DNA from: Siphonodentalium dalli | Lineage: Eukaryota > Mollusca > Scaphopoda > Gadilida > Siphonodentaliidae | Reading direction: 5' to 3' | DNA length: 64,000 nucleotides | Assembly (NCBI GenBank): GCA_032622095.1 | Contig: CP136067.1 | Coordinates: 58,011,899-58,075,898 of the forward strand | Part shown: positions 34,770 to 46,700 of the stretch, piece by piece | Layout: each line of letters begins with the position of its first letter | How positions within the stretch are numbered: position 1 is the stretch's first letter | Translations under genes and position numbers: made by a program | Notes under the pieces: model-generated | Databases searched by the model: none | The model's input: only the letters and a program-made list of their open reading frames with translations | What the model was told of the DNA's origin: nothing

Positions 34770-37700
34770 CTGAAAAAAATATAGTTGCATTTTTTAATAT
34801 AAATATATCTGCCTCCTTTTTCGGTAGTATTTTCCATTGGTATCCAAAAAGGTAACAGGTTGATTGTGTTCAAATAGGATAATTACGTTAGGGGTAAACA
34901 AACTTTCATCATGGCAACATGAAACGTCATGGCAAAATCACAAATGAATTTCCAAAATTTAACAAATTTTCCAATTGGAATGCATTTTCAGAATGATATT
35001 TTTGCAATGAGATGTAACTACAGTATGAGGAATAATCAAATATTTTTGATATGTTTACAAAGTGTGTACACATTGGTGCCAACTACAAACTTACAAGTAA
35101 GCACAATAAAATTTCATTAACTCGAAAACCCTGCTTGAAATCATGTACGTGCCAAACTGACTAAGTCCTTGTCACGATTTGTTTTCAATAGTATTTCATT
35201 AAACATAATTAAATAAACTTTGTACTTTTTATCAAGAAATGTCCATTCAAAAGTATGTTTAGCCATGGTAAAACTGATAAACAAGTTGACGAATGGATTT
35301 CTGAATTGAATGTGTGCTTTTTGGGAGGGAGGGGGGGATGGTAAAATCGTTCTGTCAAGGGACTGGATAACTCCAAATAATCAGTCGGTCCCAAATGATT
35401 CAACTTAACAAAGTTTGACTTTATATAAATCCCTGATATATATCTTTTTGATTAGAACCTAATGTGTTTACAGAGCACAATCACATATGAATTAGGAAAA
35501 AATAATTATTCTTTAAGTAATTGTTTTTAAACTGTCCTGTATATGATCTGCACACGGACATTACATGTATCTAATTTTATATGACACTGTAAGCCTCAAA
35601 ATATGGTGCTGGACATTTACAGAATGAGGTCAACAGAGGGTAAATTTAGTGACGCAACTATGAACAGTGGGCTAGCATCAACAAATTCATCATTCTGAAT
35701 GGCCTCATTTGCTATGGGCAACCTAGACACAGGTTTAAGTTTCCAGATGGTGATGATTGTGAATTGCACTCATTGGTCATTCAACTAAAAAAGAAAAAAA
35801 GGTGTTAGTATGATAATAAAGATACTTTCCAGAGAAGATGAGGACTAAGCAGAAAGAGGTCCCCAGAGGGTTAATTTAGAGATGATAACCTGCTAAAGTC
35901 TCGTGAACTCATTCTGCAAATGACCATCACCATATTTTGAGGCCTGTGACACTGGCTCATTTTTAGAGGTTAACGGTTTTTCATATTAGGCATGAAAAAT
36001 TTAGCATTTCACTGCATATACAGGTCTGAAATTAGCAATGGCATGAAGATAGCATTTAACTCACCTCGCTACGTCCACATTGCAGGCCAAGTATTGGTCG
36101 CTTTGGACACTCGATCAGAGGTTTGCTAACATTACCCTTTATTTCTAACCAGTCTCTCACCATGTTCACCTCACCAAAAGGTACCTGCAAATAATTTGAG
36201 AAACATATACAGTGAATTTTTCAGATTTAAAAACATTTTGGTATTGGAACCCTAGTCAGCATAATAAATTACATGTACATAGTGATTCCAAATGGAGGTT
36301 TCCACACATATTCATTAGTGGGAGGAACATACGGTTGCCAGGAGTCCAGGCTTCTGCAGAATAGTTTAATTAGAAATACAGCACCTGCAGTTATGCTATA
36401 ATATACCTTCTTTTCACCTTTTATTGTGAAAATTTGAAAAATATGACAAGTGTCATGCAAAATAACAAGAGGTACGCTGTCGCGTGGCATTTGCCCCCGA
36501 CCGTAGCAATTCAGATTAAGCATGGACGAAACTGCAGATATCCGAGGAGGTCTATATGACCATTCCAAAAGAAGTTCGTACAGAAATGTTGACTAAAAAC
36601 CCACCGACTAAAGTCAGGATGCATATCTTTTGAGTGCATAAAGGCCAAAACTGTCTTTGTTTATAAAACCCAAAAACAATCATCACTTCTAGAAATTCCG
36701 GAAACCCAAAAACAAGCGATCCGGAAACCCAAAAACAAGCGAAAATTTTCTAAGTTGCAAAAAGGGCCATAACTCTGGCAAAAATCACAGATCATACCCA
36801 AGTTCGCACTTGACATGTATTTTCATATAACTGATCCACAAAAATACGGGATTTGCAATCGTACCACCAAAGCTCATGCTATCATCTGGAAACCCAAAAA
36901 ACAAGAGAAAAAAATTGAATTTTCTAAGGTGAAAATGGGTGGACGAAACCCGCACCTATGCATGTAGCTGTTCCCCCATGCTGCTCTATCACCATACCAA
37001 TTATCAGCTAAATCTGCCCAGCGGTTGCTGAACAATAATGCAAAATGTTTGTATGGACGGACAAAATTGAATTTTCTAAGTTAAAAAAGGGCCATAACTC
37101 TGGTGAAAATGGGTGGACGAAACCTGTGCTATGCATGTAGCTGTTCCCCCATGCTGCTCTATCACCATACCAAATATCAGCTAAATCTGCCCAGCGGTTG
37201 CTGAACAAAAATGCAAAATGTTTGTACGGTCGGACAAAATTGAATTTTCTATGTCAAAAAAGGGCCATAACTCTGGTGAAAATGGGTGGACGAAACCCGC
37301 GCTATGCATGTAGCTGTTCCCCCATGCTGCTTTATCACCATACCAAATAACAGCTAAATCTGCCAAGCGGTTGCTGAACAATAATGCAAAATGTTTGTAC
37401 GGACGGACGTACGGACGGAGACGTCGACTATATACCCGCCAACTTCAAGTCGGGGGTATAATAAACAATGTTATAATTATAGATGAATTTACAATTGCAA
37501 AAATAGAAATTTCAGTATATTATGATTTAACAACAAAATTTGTTTGAAAATAGGCAATTTAATTCTGAAAGTATACGCGAGTAACAAAATTAGTGTGAAC
37601 AAAGAATGTCCAAATCCAATACAAAAAGTAACTGGCTCAGTCGCTGATTGGTAGAAAATATCTGCTAATAATTATTTGATTGACAGCTGTTCATTGCAGT

Positions 37701-40700
37701 CAAGTTGTCCTGGATCATGCAGTTATTATTCTATAATCACACACCCTCTACATTCACACAATTAGTGCCCATAAGGATCAGTGCAAATTGCCATACGGTT
37801 TACACAAACATTTCCGAGGTTTATCAACCAATAAAGTTCTACAAACTCCACTTTTTGAAAAGCAATGAACAACCTACGTCACTTCAACCGATCATGTGCA
37901 CGCGCTCGCTGTGTGTTGTTTTTGGGAGAATGTGTTGCAATTTGAACAATATGTAACTTTACAATTGCTTTGGTAGTTTTAAAAGTTGACCATGTTATTA
38001 ATGCGCTATTAAAATGTACTGGTTTATGATTATAAGGAATAACTTAAAATCGATTGCCGTCATTGGTTTTGACCGGCAGAGTAATTAAATAAAGTTCATG
38101 TGAATCATTTCAGGATTCACATACTTTGCTTAACCCTTTACCCAACAGAAGGGCCCTGTGCCAATGCATTCTATTATATATGCGAGTCGACCATAGGTCG
38201 CCTCGCATATATAAGAGAATGCATTGGCTTAACACATTGAAAATTATAAAATTGTTAAAGAATGTAAGAAAAAATGGTAAAAAGTGTTAAAAAAAAATTT
38301 TTTTTAGGCCAATGCATTCTCTTATATATGCGAGGCGACCTATGGTCGACTCGCATATATAAGAAAATGCATTGGCACAGGGCATAACTGTAACTATCAC
38401 AATGTGGTCAAGGAGCCGGTTCCAATGATATCCATATTTGTATGGTTCTATTGAGACAGACCGAAGATATTTTAGGCTGTTGAAGATTTATTTGGCCGGT
38501 TTTGGCCGGTTTGTTGGGTAAAGGGTTAATAAAATGACCCCAATTGATCTTCAAGTCATTTCTTTATCCTTTCATAACCAGGAGTCAAGCTTGTGCAGCA
38601 TTAAAAGATCCTGTTCCAGTGCATTCTCTTATATACATGCGAGTCTCACATAGGGAGCCTCCCTATGGGAGACTCGCATTTATAAAAGAATGCATTGGCA
38701 CAGGGTTTTCGAAGAATTTCAGGAAGCTCCAGTCATGAATGGGTTAAATGAAACATATGACTTCAGTGACATACATGTACATTCATTATTGTAATAATTG
38801 TTGTACTTTATAAAATGGATATGGCTCATTTGAAGCTCTTGAAATTCTTGAGAGTGAATACCAAAGAATGCCTTGATGATGAATAATGTTGCAACAAATT
38901 TTGTTAATACCTGTACTAGTATTTTGCTCAAAGAATACTGGTCAATCAAACTAAAACATATCGTCGCTTCGGTATCAAAAGGTCGTACCTTTGATTTTCA
39001 ACATTTTACAGGAGAGACATAAAACTGTTTTGATTAAAACTAAATGATCAAAATCACTCAAATTTTGTACCAGATACTTCTTATTATGTTATTGGATTTA
39101 CCTAATTTGGTTTTATAGATGATGCACCTTTGTTTCTAAAGATAAATGACATTTAATTGGTATACGACATTTTGGCACCAAAAACTTAAAATCAAAATTG
39201 CGAAAAATTAGATACGACATTTTGTGTGTGACAATTCGAAAAGTCAATGACAAAAACATCGATATTGGAGGTTTTGACACTACCGGGAATCTCTCAATTG
39301 ATACGATCAATGATAGGATGAATCCAGAAAGAGTATAATGTGATAAAATAAGAATATTTGATTTGCGCAGTGCTAACCATGCTAGCAGTGCAACTTAAAA
39401 GCGATATGTATGACCGCCAGGGAGCCGGCCATCATGTACCGAGTTATAAAATGGCAGTTATTTACTTAAATAATAACGAGGTTTAAATTTTGTTTAAGTT
39501 CAATATATCTTAGTCTAGCTGTCTGATAATAGTATCGTTGTTACATAGTTGACATACAACCTTTTTGTCCACATATATATGGTTCGCGACAAAAAAAACA
39601 GCAGGTTAATATTATGAGTTATCGGAAAATAACCCGGCCTCTACAAAAACGAAACACCCCCATAAGGCCATAGTCCGTTAAGTCAATAAGAGTCATACAA
39701 GTTTATTAGAATCGTAATATTGGACTTTCCAGTATATTTGGTATATGTGTGTCATATATAAAAATGACCGTACACATGTCAGCAGAAATATGGAAATCGT
39801 GAGAGATGGTTTGTCTGGCCCCTCGGTTGTGCGAAATTGTGAGCCATAATATAGGCAGGTACACATACTGGCATTCGTACGACGGACACAACTGTATGGA
39901 GCGTAGCAAAAACGTACAGTGGAAGGTACCCCGCTGGACAAAACAAGTGTCCACTTAACCGCGGTGCGGTTTGCGTTGCCACCGCGGCCGAACTACAACT
40001 ACACCGCGGTTCCACCGGCCAACTGCCGTTCGACCGCGGTGTACTTGCCGTTCGACCGCGGTGTACTTGCCGTTCGGCCGCGGTGTACTTGCCGTTCGGC
40101 CGCGGTGTACTTGCCGTTCAGCCGCGGTGTACTTGCCGTTCGGCCGCGGTGTACTTGCCGTTCGGCCGCGGTGTACTTGCCGTTCGGCCGCGGTGTACTT
40201 GCCGTTCGAAAAATAGTACGGTGGAACCGTACTCTTTCGAACGGTGGAACCAAAACCTCCCAAAGTGGAAAGCGTGCCGCTAATCTAACTCGTGCCGTAT
40301 TGTTCCGATTTCTGTTTTTATTCATTTGTCATTTTTACAGTATTTTGGTAAGTTCTGTTTTGTGTCGAAAAATTCTTCGCCTCCGATAATTTAACTGATC
40401 TACGGAATTGTCTTTCATACCGGTACCGGTAGATTAGGATTCTGTAAAGAATTACGAAACATCCGTCCCAATATACCGCTAGGGTACTAATTACGGTCTA
40501 AAATCTCGTGTTTGCGAAGATGATCAATTATTTTTGTTAACGTGATGTGAAACACTCCTTGGGTAGATCAAATAGAAATAGAGAATAATCTTCTCACAAT
40601 TTTATAAATATATCCAAACTGTCATTCTTAAATATTAAATAAATACAGTGACACTCAATGCGAAAACGTTTTCCTTGTTCTTACAATTGTTTGTAGTTCA

Positions 40701-43700
40701 GACGATGTTTTCTATGAAGCGGTGAGGTCGATGTGCTGTTTACTCAGTTGCTACAATGCTTGATAGTTTTCATCCTTGGTGGCACACCGGTGAGCGAATA
40801 CCAGGACACTTTCATCTTACGGCCGAACACTCATTTAATAAACTAGTAAGCATTTATTTCTATTCTGCCATGTGGGATGGACATCAAGCCTATGAAACAT
40901 TGTAACTAAATGTCTGAGAGAGTATACGACACTTTATTTGTTTTATGCATATGCTCACTAGTTGAGTGATCGTACGAATGCCAACATTGGTAGCTGTGTC
41001 CACTCATTCCTTATAAATGATTAGCCGAATAAGCAAAGGCACCCGAGTACCATATTCCTGACGTACATACTGTCATTTTGATATATGACACGACTACAAA
41101 CTATGCCGCAAAGTGAAAAATCAAGATAAGCATATTCTCGTTTTTACTATATCGATCTATTGGTATCGCACCTTAATTGGCCCACTTAGGGATAAGATAA
41201 AAAAAACACACACAAAGCAATAAGAGAGATTATAATATGCACCGACTTCTATGTGATTCATAGTTAATTAAGGGACAAATCAGAGGCTTAGGCAATTCTA
41301 TTCATGAACAAAGGTGCCATACACAATCTCACACGGCACAATCGTTTCGACGATTCTACGACCAATTCCACGATTCTGCGGCTTGACAACCACGGTGCTG
41401 TGGCAATTTAACGATTCTGCGATCAGGCTGATGCGATAAACACGAAAAAAACATTAAGAAATGAATAATTCCATAAATATAGACATTTATGTACCACATA
41501 TTATATTTCTATTAGGTACGGCGATCTTCGATTCGATAATCGGTAGAGAGTTCAGCACTAGACAGTTAGCTAGTGATGTTCCGATAATGAAAAAGCTTAT
41601 CGGACCAATTTCCGATAACTGGAGGCACAATCGGCCAATTTCCGATTCCGATTCCGATGTTTATATATATTGTGCGTTTGTTCCTATAATGGACTTGTAT
41701 ACACCCAATGCACTCCATATCCCGCATAGTTTCAAAACCAAATACATCAAAGAAATATATACACACTGTCGTGACAGTATTTCTGCCGACGTCGGTTGTG
41801 TGCTTCCTTTGATGTATACCGGTAGTTGTTTTGACAAAGAGATCAAAGGTGCCGACTCAGAGTAACGTTATGACATGTGTGGAACACTTGCATGCGGAGT
41901 AAAAGTCTTGATTGAATACTTGTAAGTTGCAACAATGTATGGAATGGCGATGATTATTAACTAAATTTTGATTGATGGATAATAATTGCTGTCATATTTG
42001 TCTGAGATTTCCCAAGTTTCCATTGGTCACACCTTTTATCTTTTAACAACTCGGAAGCTTTTATAGTTCCGCCTGCTCAATTTTTGTTTCGACAGTTCAA
42101 CGTGGAGCTAAGCGTATTTCATAGCATACGTTGTACAGACGAAAAAGCTAATTATGCCCCTACTAACGTTGATCGTTATTGAAGACAGTTCTGATAACAA
42201 CTGTATTAATTCATTCAGTGTGTGCTTCAAGTTATTGACATAGCATGTGACGTCACATGACACGTGCTCTAGAGGAAGCCTCACTGAATCTAAACTTGAG
42301 TTTCACGGGCTTCTGCGTAATGTCAAAATGTTGTATACGAAACATACGACATTATGATATTAAGAAATTGGCCAATGACAAATCGTGTCTTTTTTCAAAA
42401 CCGTATAATAATTGTTTTGATTGGTTGACGGGCACCAACCTTGATTTTTCGTACGTCTCGTTGACCACAGATGCCCAATCAATAATAAAACATTTCGCGC
42501 CAAAACCCGAGATACGACCTTTTGATACCGAAGCGACGATATGTTATTTCCAATCCTTAATGGGACTCAAGCCCTTCAAAGGGGAGAGGGTTCCCGCGAA
42601 ATAGTACAAATGTCTATAAAACAATTATCATAAACAAGTACATCAAAAAAATATGACCTTTTTCTTATTTTCATTATTAAAACTCTCAATAATGAGATTT
42701 TGCATGTCAAAACCATTGTTAGCTCCGTCCGTGTGTGCGTGTGTACGTAAGGCGTCAACAATGCAGTCTACACGTCGTACCTTTGGTCGGATCATTATGA
42801 AATTTGTCATAGCTGTTGACATCAACATTTAGACCAGAATGATTAATTTTGGGGTCATTCGGTAAAAAAACATGGCCGCCAGTGGCCATCTTGCATTTCA
42901 AAATTCAATCCATTAGCACGGGCCACAGGTCGTACTGTTCGTCTGATCGTCATGAAATTTGTCATGGATGTTAATATTGACATGTAGATGGGAACGAGTA
43001 ATTTTGGGGTCATTTGGCCCAAAAACATGGCTGCCAGCAGCCATCTTGGATTTTACTCTTTGTATGACTAAATTCTTTAGCACGGGCTACAGGTCGTACT
43101 TTTAGTCTGATCATCATAAAATTTGTCAAGAATGTTAATAATGACATGTAGATGGGAACGAGTCATTTTGGGGTCATTCGGCCAAAAAACATGGCCGCCA
43201 GCAGGCATCTTTGATTTCACTCTTTGTATGACTAAATCCTTTAGCACGGGCTATAGGTCGTACCTTTAGTCTGATCATCATAAAATTTGTCATGGCTGTT
43301 GAAATTGGATTGTAGATGGGAACGGGTCATTTTGGGGTCATTCGGACAAAAAACATGGCCACCAGCGGCCATCTTGGATTTCAAAATTTAATCCATTAGC
43401 ATGGGCCACAGGTCGTACTGTTCGTCTGATCATCATGAAATTTGTCATGGATGATAATATTGACATGTAGATGGGAACGAGTAATTTTGGGGTCATTCGG
43501 CCCAAAAACATGGCCGCCAGCAGCCATCTGGGATTTTACTCTTTGTATGACTAAATTTTTTAGCACGGGCTGCAGGTCGTACCTTTAGTCTGATCATCAT
43601 AAAATTTGTCATGGATATTAACAATGACATGTAGATGGGAACGAGTAAGTTTGGGGTCAATAGGCCAAAAAACATGGTCGCCAGCAGCCATCTTGGATTT

Positions 43701-46700
43701 TACTCTTTGTATGACTAAATCCTTTAGCACGGGCTACAGGTCGTACCTTTAGTCTGATCATCATAAAATTTGTCATGGTTGTTGAAATTGGAATGTAGAT
43801 GGGAACGAGTCATTTTGGGTTCATTCGGATTTCAAAATTTAATCCATTAGCACGGGCCACAGGTCGTACTGTTCGTCTGATCATCATGAAATTTGTCATG
43901 GATGATAATATTGACATGTAGATGGGAACGAGTAATTTTGGGGTCATTCGGCCAAAAAACATGGTCGCCAGCAGCCATCTTGGATTTTACTCGTTGTATG
44001 ACTAAATCCTTTAGCACGGGCTACAGGTTGTATCTTTAGTCTGATCATCATTAAATTTGTCATGAATGTTAATAATGACATGTAGATGGGAACGAGTCAT
44101 TTTGAGGTCATTCGGCCAAAAAACATGGCCACCAGCAGCCATCTTTGATTTTACTCTTTGTATGACTAAATCCTTTAGCACGGGCTACAGGTCGTACCTT
44201 TAGTCTGAACGTCATAAAATTTGTCATGGATGTTAATGATGATATGTTGATGGGAACGACTCTTTTTGGGGTCATTCGGCCGAAAACATGGCCGCCAGCA
44301 GCCATCTTGGATTTTACTTTTCTCTTCATGTCTATAAACTAGTATTAGACATTCAACTTTCCATATTCCTAATCGCTCCATTGACTGTAATGCATTAAAT
44401 TATTCCCTTTCCAAGTTGAGCTACAGTGTCATTGACACTTTCATTATTGAATAGTGCTGTTTTAAGTCGAAGACTGTTCCCCTTACTCTTCTTTTACACC
44501 CAGATCCAGTGGAGGGATTTTGTTGTCAAAATCAATCGGCTTTATCCTGCAAATTGACACAGAATGCTCTACGGTCACAATGATGTATTATAATATAACT
44601 TTTATGTAAAATTACGCACATAAGATGTTGCATAATTACAAGTAACTGCACCTTTCCTCTGTGTTTGTTTATGTTTCAAAAGACCCGATGTGTTTGGAGA
44701 TTTTATCGATATTATGTTCTTGGATGGGAAATTCTTAAAGATTATCCTTAGAACAGTAAGGGAAACGGTCTTTGACTGAAAAAAGCACAATAACAAGCTG
44801 GTTGAAGGAAATTTTGAACTAGATTGATCCAGCGGTTGAGTGTGAGTTTCGTGATGCCAATCTCTCCTGGAACTGCTTCTACTTCCACATAAGATTTCAA
44901 AGGTTTAAACTTGATGCAGGCACCTACTGTAAACTCAATGTGTCTAAAGTTCTAAACTCTAAAGTCTAAACTCGAAGTATTGGGTACTGGGTATCAATAT
45001 TGACCTTTAGTACATGTACTATAGATGTAACTGTAGATGTATCCCATATGTACTCACCCCATTTTGAGAGCAACCAAACGGACCTGGATTCATACCAATA
45101 AACATAACCTGTTTTTCAGTAGTCAGAAATTTCCTGAGAAAATAAATATGAGTTTCAAATGCATAATCCAGTGGATTGTAGATAAAGTGTACAGGTCCTC
45201 GAAAGAATATCATTTCAAGATCTTCTGATAATTTCTTCTCAATCAAGATGTACTTGTCATGGAGACTCAACTCTGTTGCGCCTTCTGGAATCTGAGGTAC
45301 GTAATCAAATATCGACTCAGTATCACACGACCCAGATGGAACCTTTCGCTGGTATGAAATTCCTGGCCCATCTCCTTTTTTCAGAAGATTTTTCTTTTTT
45401 GGTTTCTGTTTATAAACGGAATATGGAGCAACACTTGGTGTGCTGGTCGGAGTCCCTGGGAATTTATAAGGATCATGTTCCTCCTGTTTAACGTCCATGT
45501 TATGGTAAATGTTTGACATTCGTGGTCCCTGTTGGTAAGCTGCAGGCGCGTCGCCATAATGATGAGCGTAGTTGCCACCAGGTGGCGGGTATCCCTGATA
45601 TGACTGGTATGTATTTCCTTCTCCTTGTTGCTGCTGCCAGTACGATTGCATGTGGTAATGCTGGGAGTTGGACATATACGTCTGCTGACTAGACTGAGCG
45701 GGGTATCTGAGATCCGAATTATTGGGCTGAAGTTCTGTGTAGCTTCGCTGTGACCCGTATAACTGATTCTGAACCAATTGCTGCTGACTGCAATACAACT
45801 CATAGCTATCCATTGACGGGTTAGCCGAGGAGCTGTATTGCGAACTGTCCAATGACTGATTCGCAGAAGTAAACTGCGAGGAAAATGAACTGTCAGAAGG
45901 AGGCTCTGTTTTCACGATCCCGAAAGCATCAAAGGGAACATGAACATCAGGAGTGAAAGGACTCCCACTTGAATAACTACTGAGATCATTGTCGCTACCC
46001 TGAACACCTTTTTCGAATCCTTGCCATTTTTTCAGTGCACATTCATCATGAAATGGATTTTCGAGCTTAACGGTATTCCCGTTTCTTTGCGTTTCAAGTC
46101 CACTCGGAGAAAGAGCATTCGCAGGTTTTGGTGGTATATCCTGAAGTGCGGAGGTTTCATCCCACATGGCGTGCTTTATTTTATTAATGCACTCCTTGTC
46201 AAATTCCTCTTTCTCCTGAGACAGCCTCCTCGCAGATGCCAGGTCAAGGCCAGGAGACTGACTGTGTGTTGAGGAGAACACATTGGGGCTTGAATTAGCA
46301 CGATGCGAATTTACAAGGTTGAGACCATGCTCTGTCTCGGTGCTACTTTGTAGACTACTAGATTTCTTGCTGAGTGATGAGAGAAGCGATGAATCATGAG
46401 AATTAATACTAGTTGGCCAACATTCTCTGACCGGGTCTGTGGAAGACAGCGATGATGACTGATCGATGTGTGCTTGTGAATAAGACAGAATATTGTTTGC
46501 TAAACGAGATTCATGCCCAACAAAATTTGACAATCTTTGCAAGCTGTCGGCAGAACAAGCTTCTTTACTGCCGAAGCTCTGCAAATGTGGCATACCCATA
46601 ACAGGACGCACATGGTCACGTGACCAAGCATGTTCATTGTTTGAACCCGTCTGTTGCATTGACCCGTAATTGAGATAGTTTGACAAACTCATCTGATTCT

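Larger units (their letters stand above)
34770..36064 (-). other. SMUG1 intron between coding exons 2 and 3
   Basis: 1295 bases with GT-AG ends. It contains family E palindrome repeats at 35465-35950 and otherwise AT-rich sequence without recognisable coding content. Confidence 0.85.

Noticed and set aside
34770-34790. Upstream Met (MQLYFFQ) as start of the last SMUG1 exon
   Set aside because: The bases form a polypyrimidine tract and CAG acceptor, and the true exon starts at 34769 with VSGRRFWG.
36930-37430. Possible CRISPR-like array of regular repeats
   Set aside because: The units are 173 bp, contiguous and without unique spacers, in a clearly eukaryotic intron. This is a tandem repeat.
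39919-40389. 156-codon frame (and several overlapping frames on both strands) across the GC-rich minisatellite
   Set aside because: The 22-bp unit is stop-free in several frames, so the frames are a by-product. The peptides are simple 22-residue repeats with no motif.
41461-41865. 134-codon open frame
   Set aside because: No recognisable motif, contains low-complexity 'ccgattccgattccg' repeats, lies in a SMUG1 intron within a transposon-like element, and has no splice or start context.
42257-42604. 115-codon open frame overlapping the right end of the 3.6 kb element
   Set aside because: It runs through the terminal inverted repeat, so it is not an independent host gene. No domain recognised.
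45019-45057. Continuation of the SMUG1 first-exon frame for 12 more codons
   Set aside because: A consensus GTGAGT donor precedes it, and the next exon restores the family sequence VPFGEV exactly in phase. The extra codons are intron.
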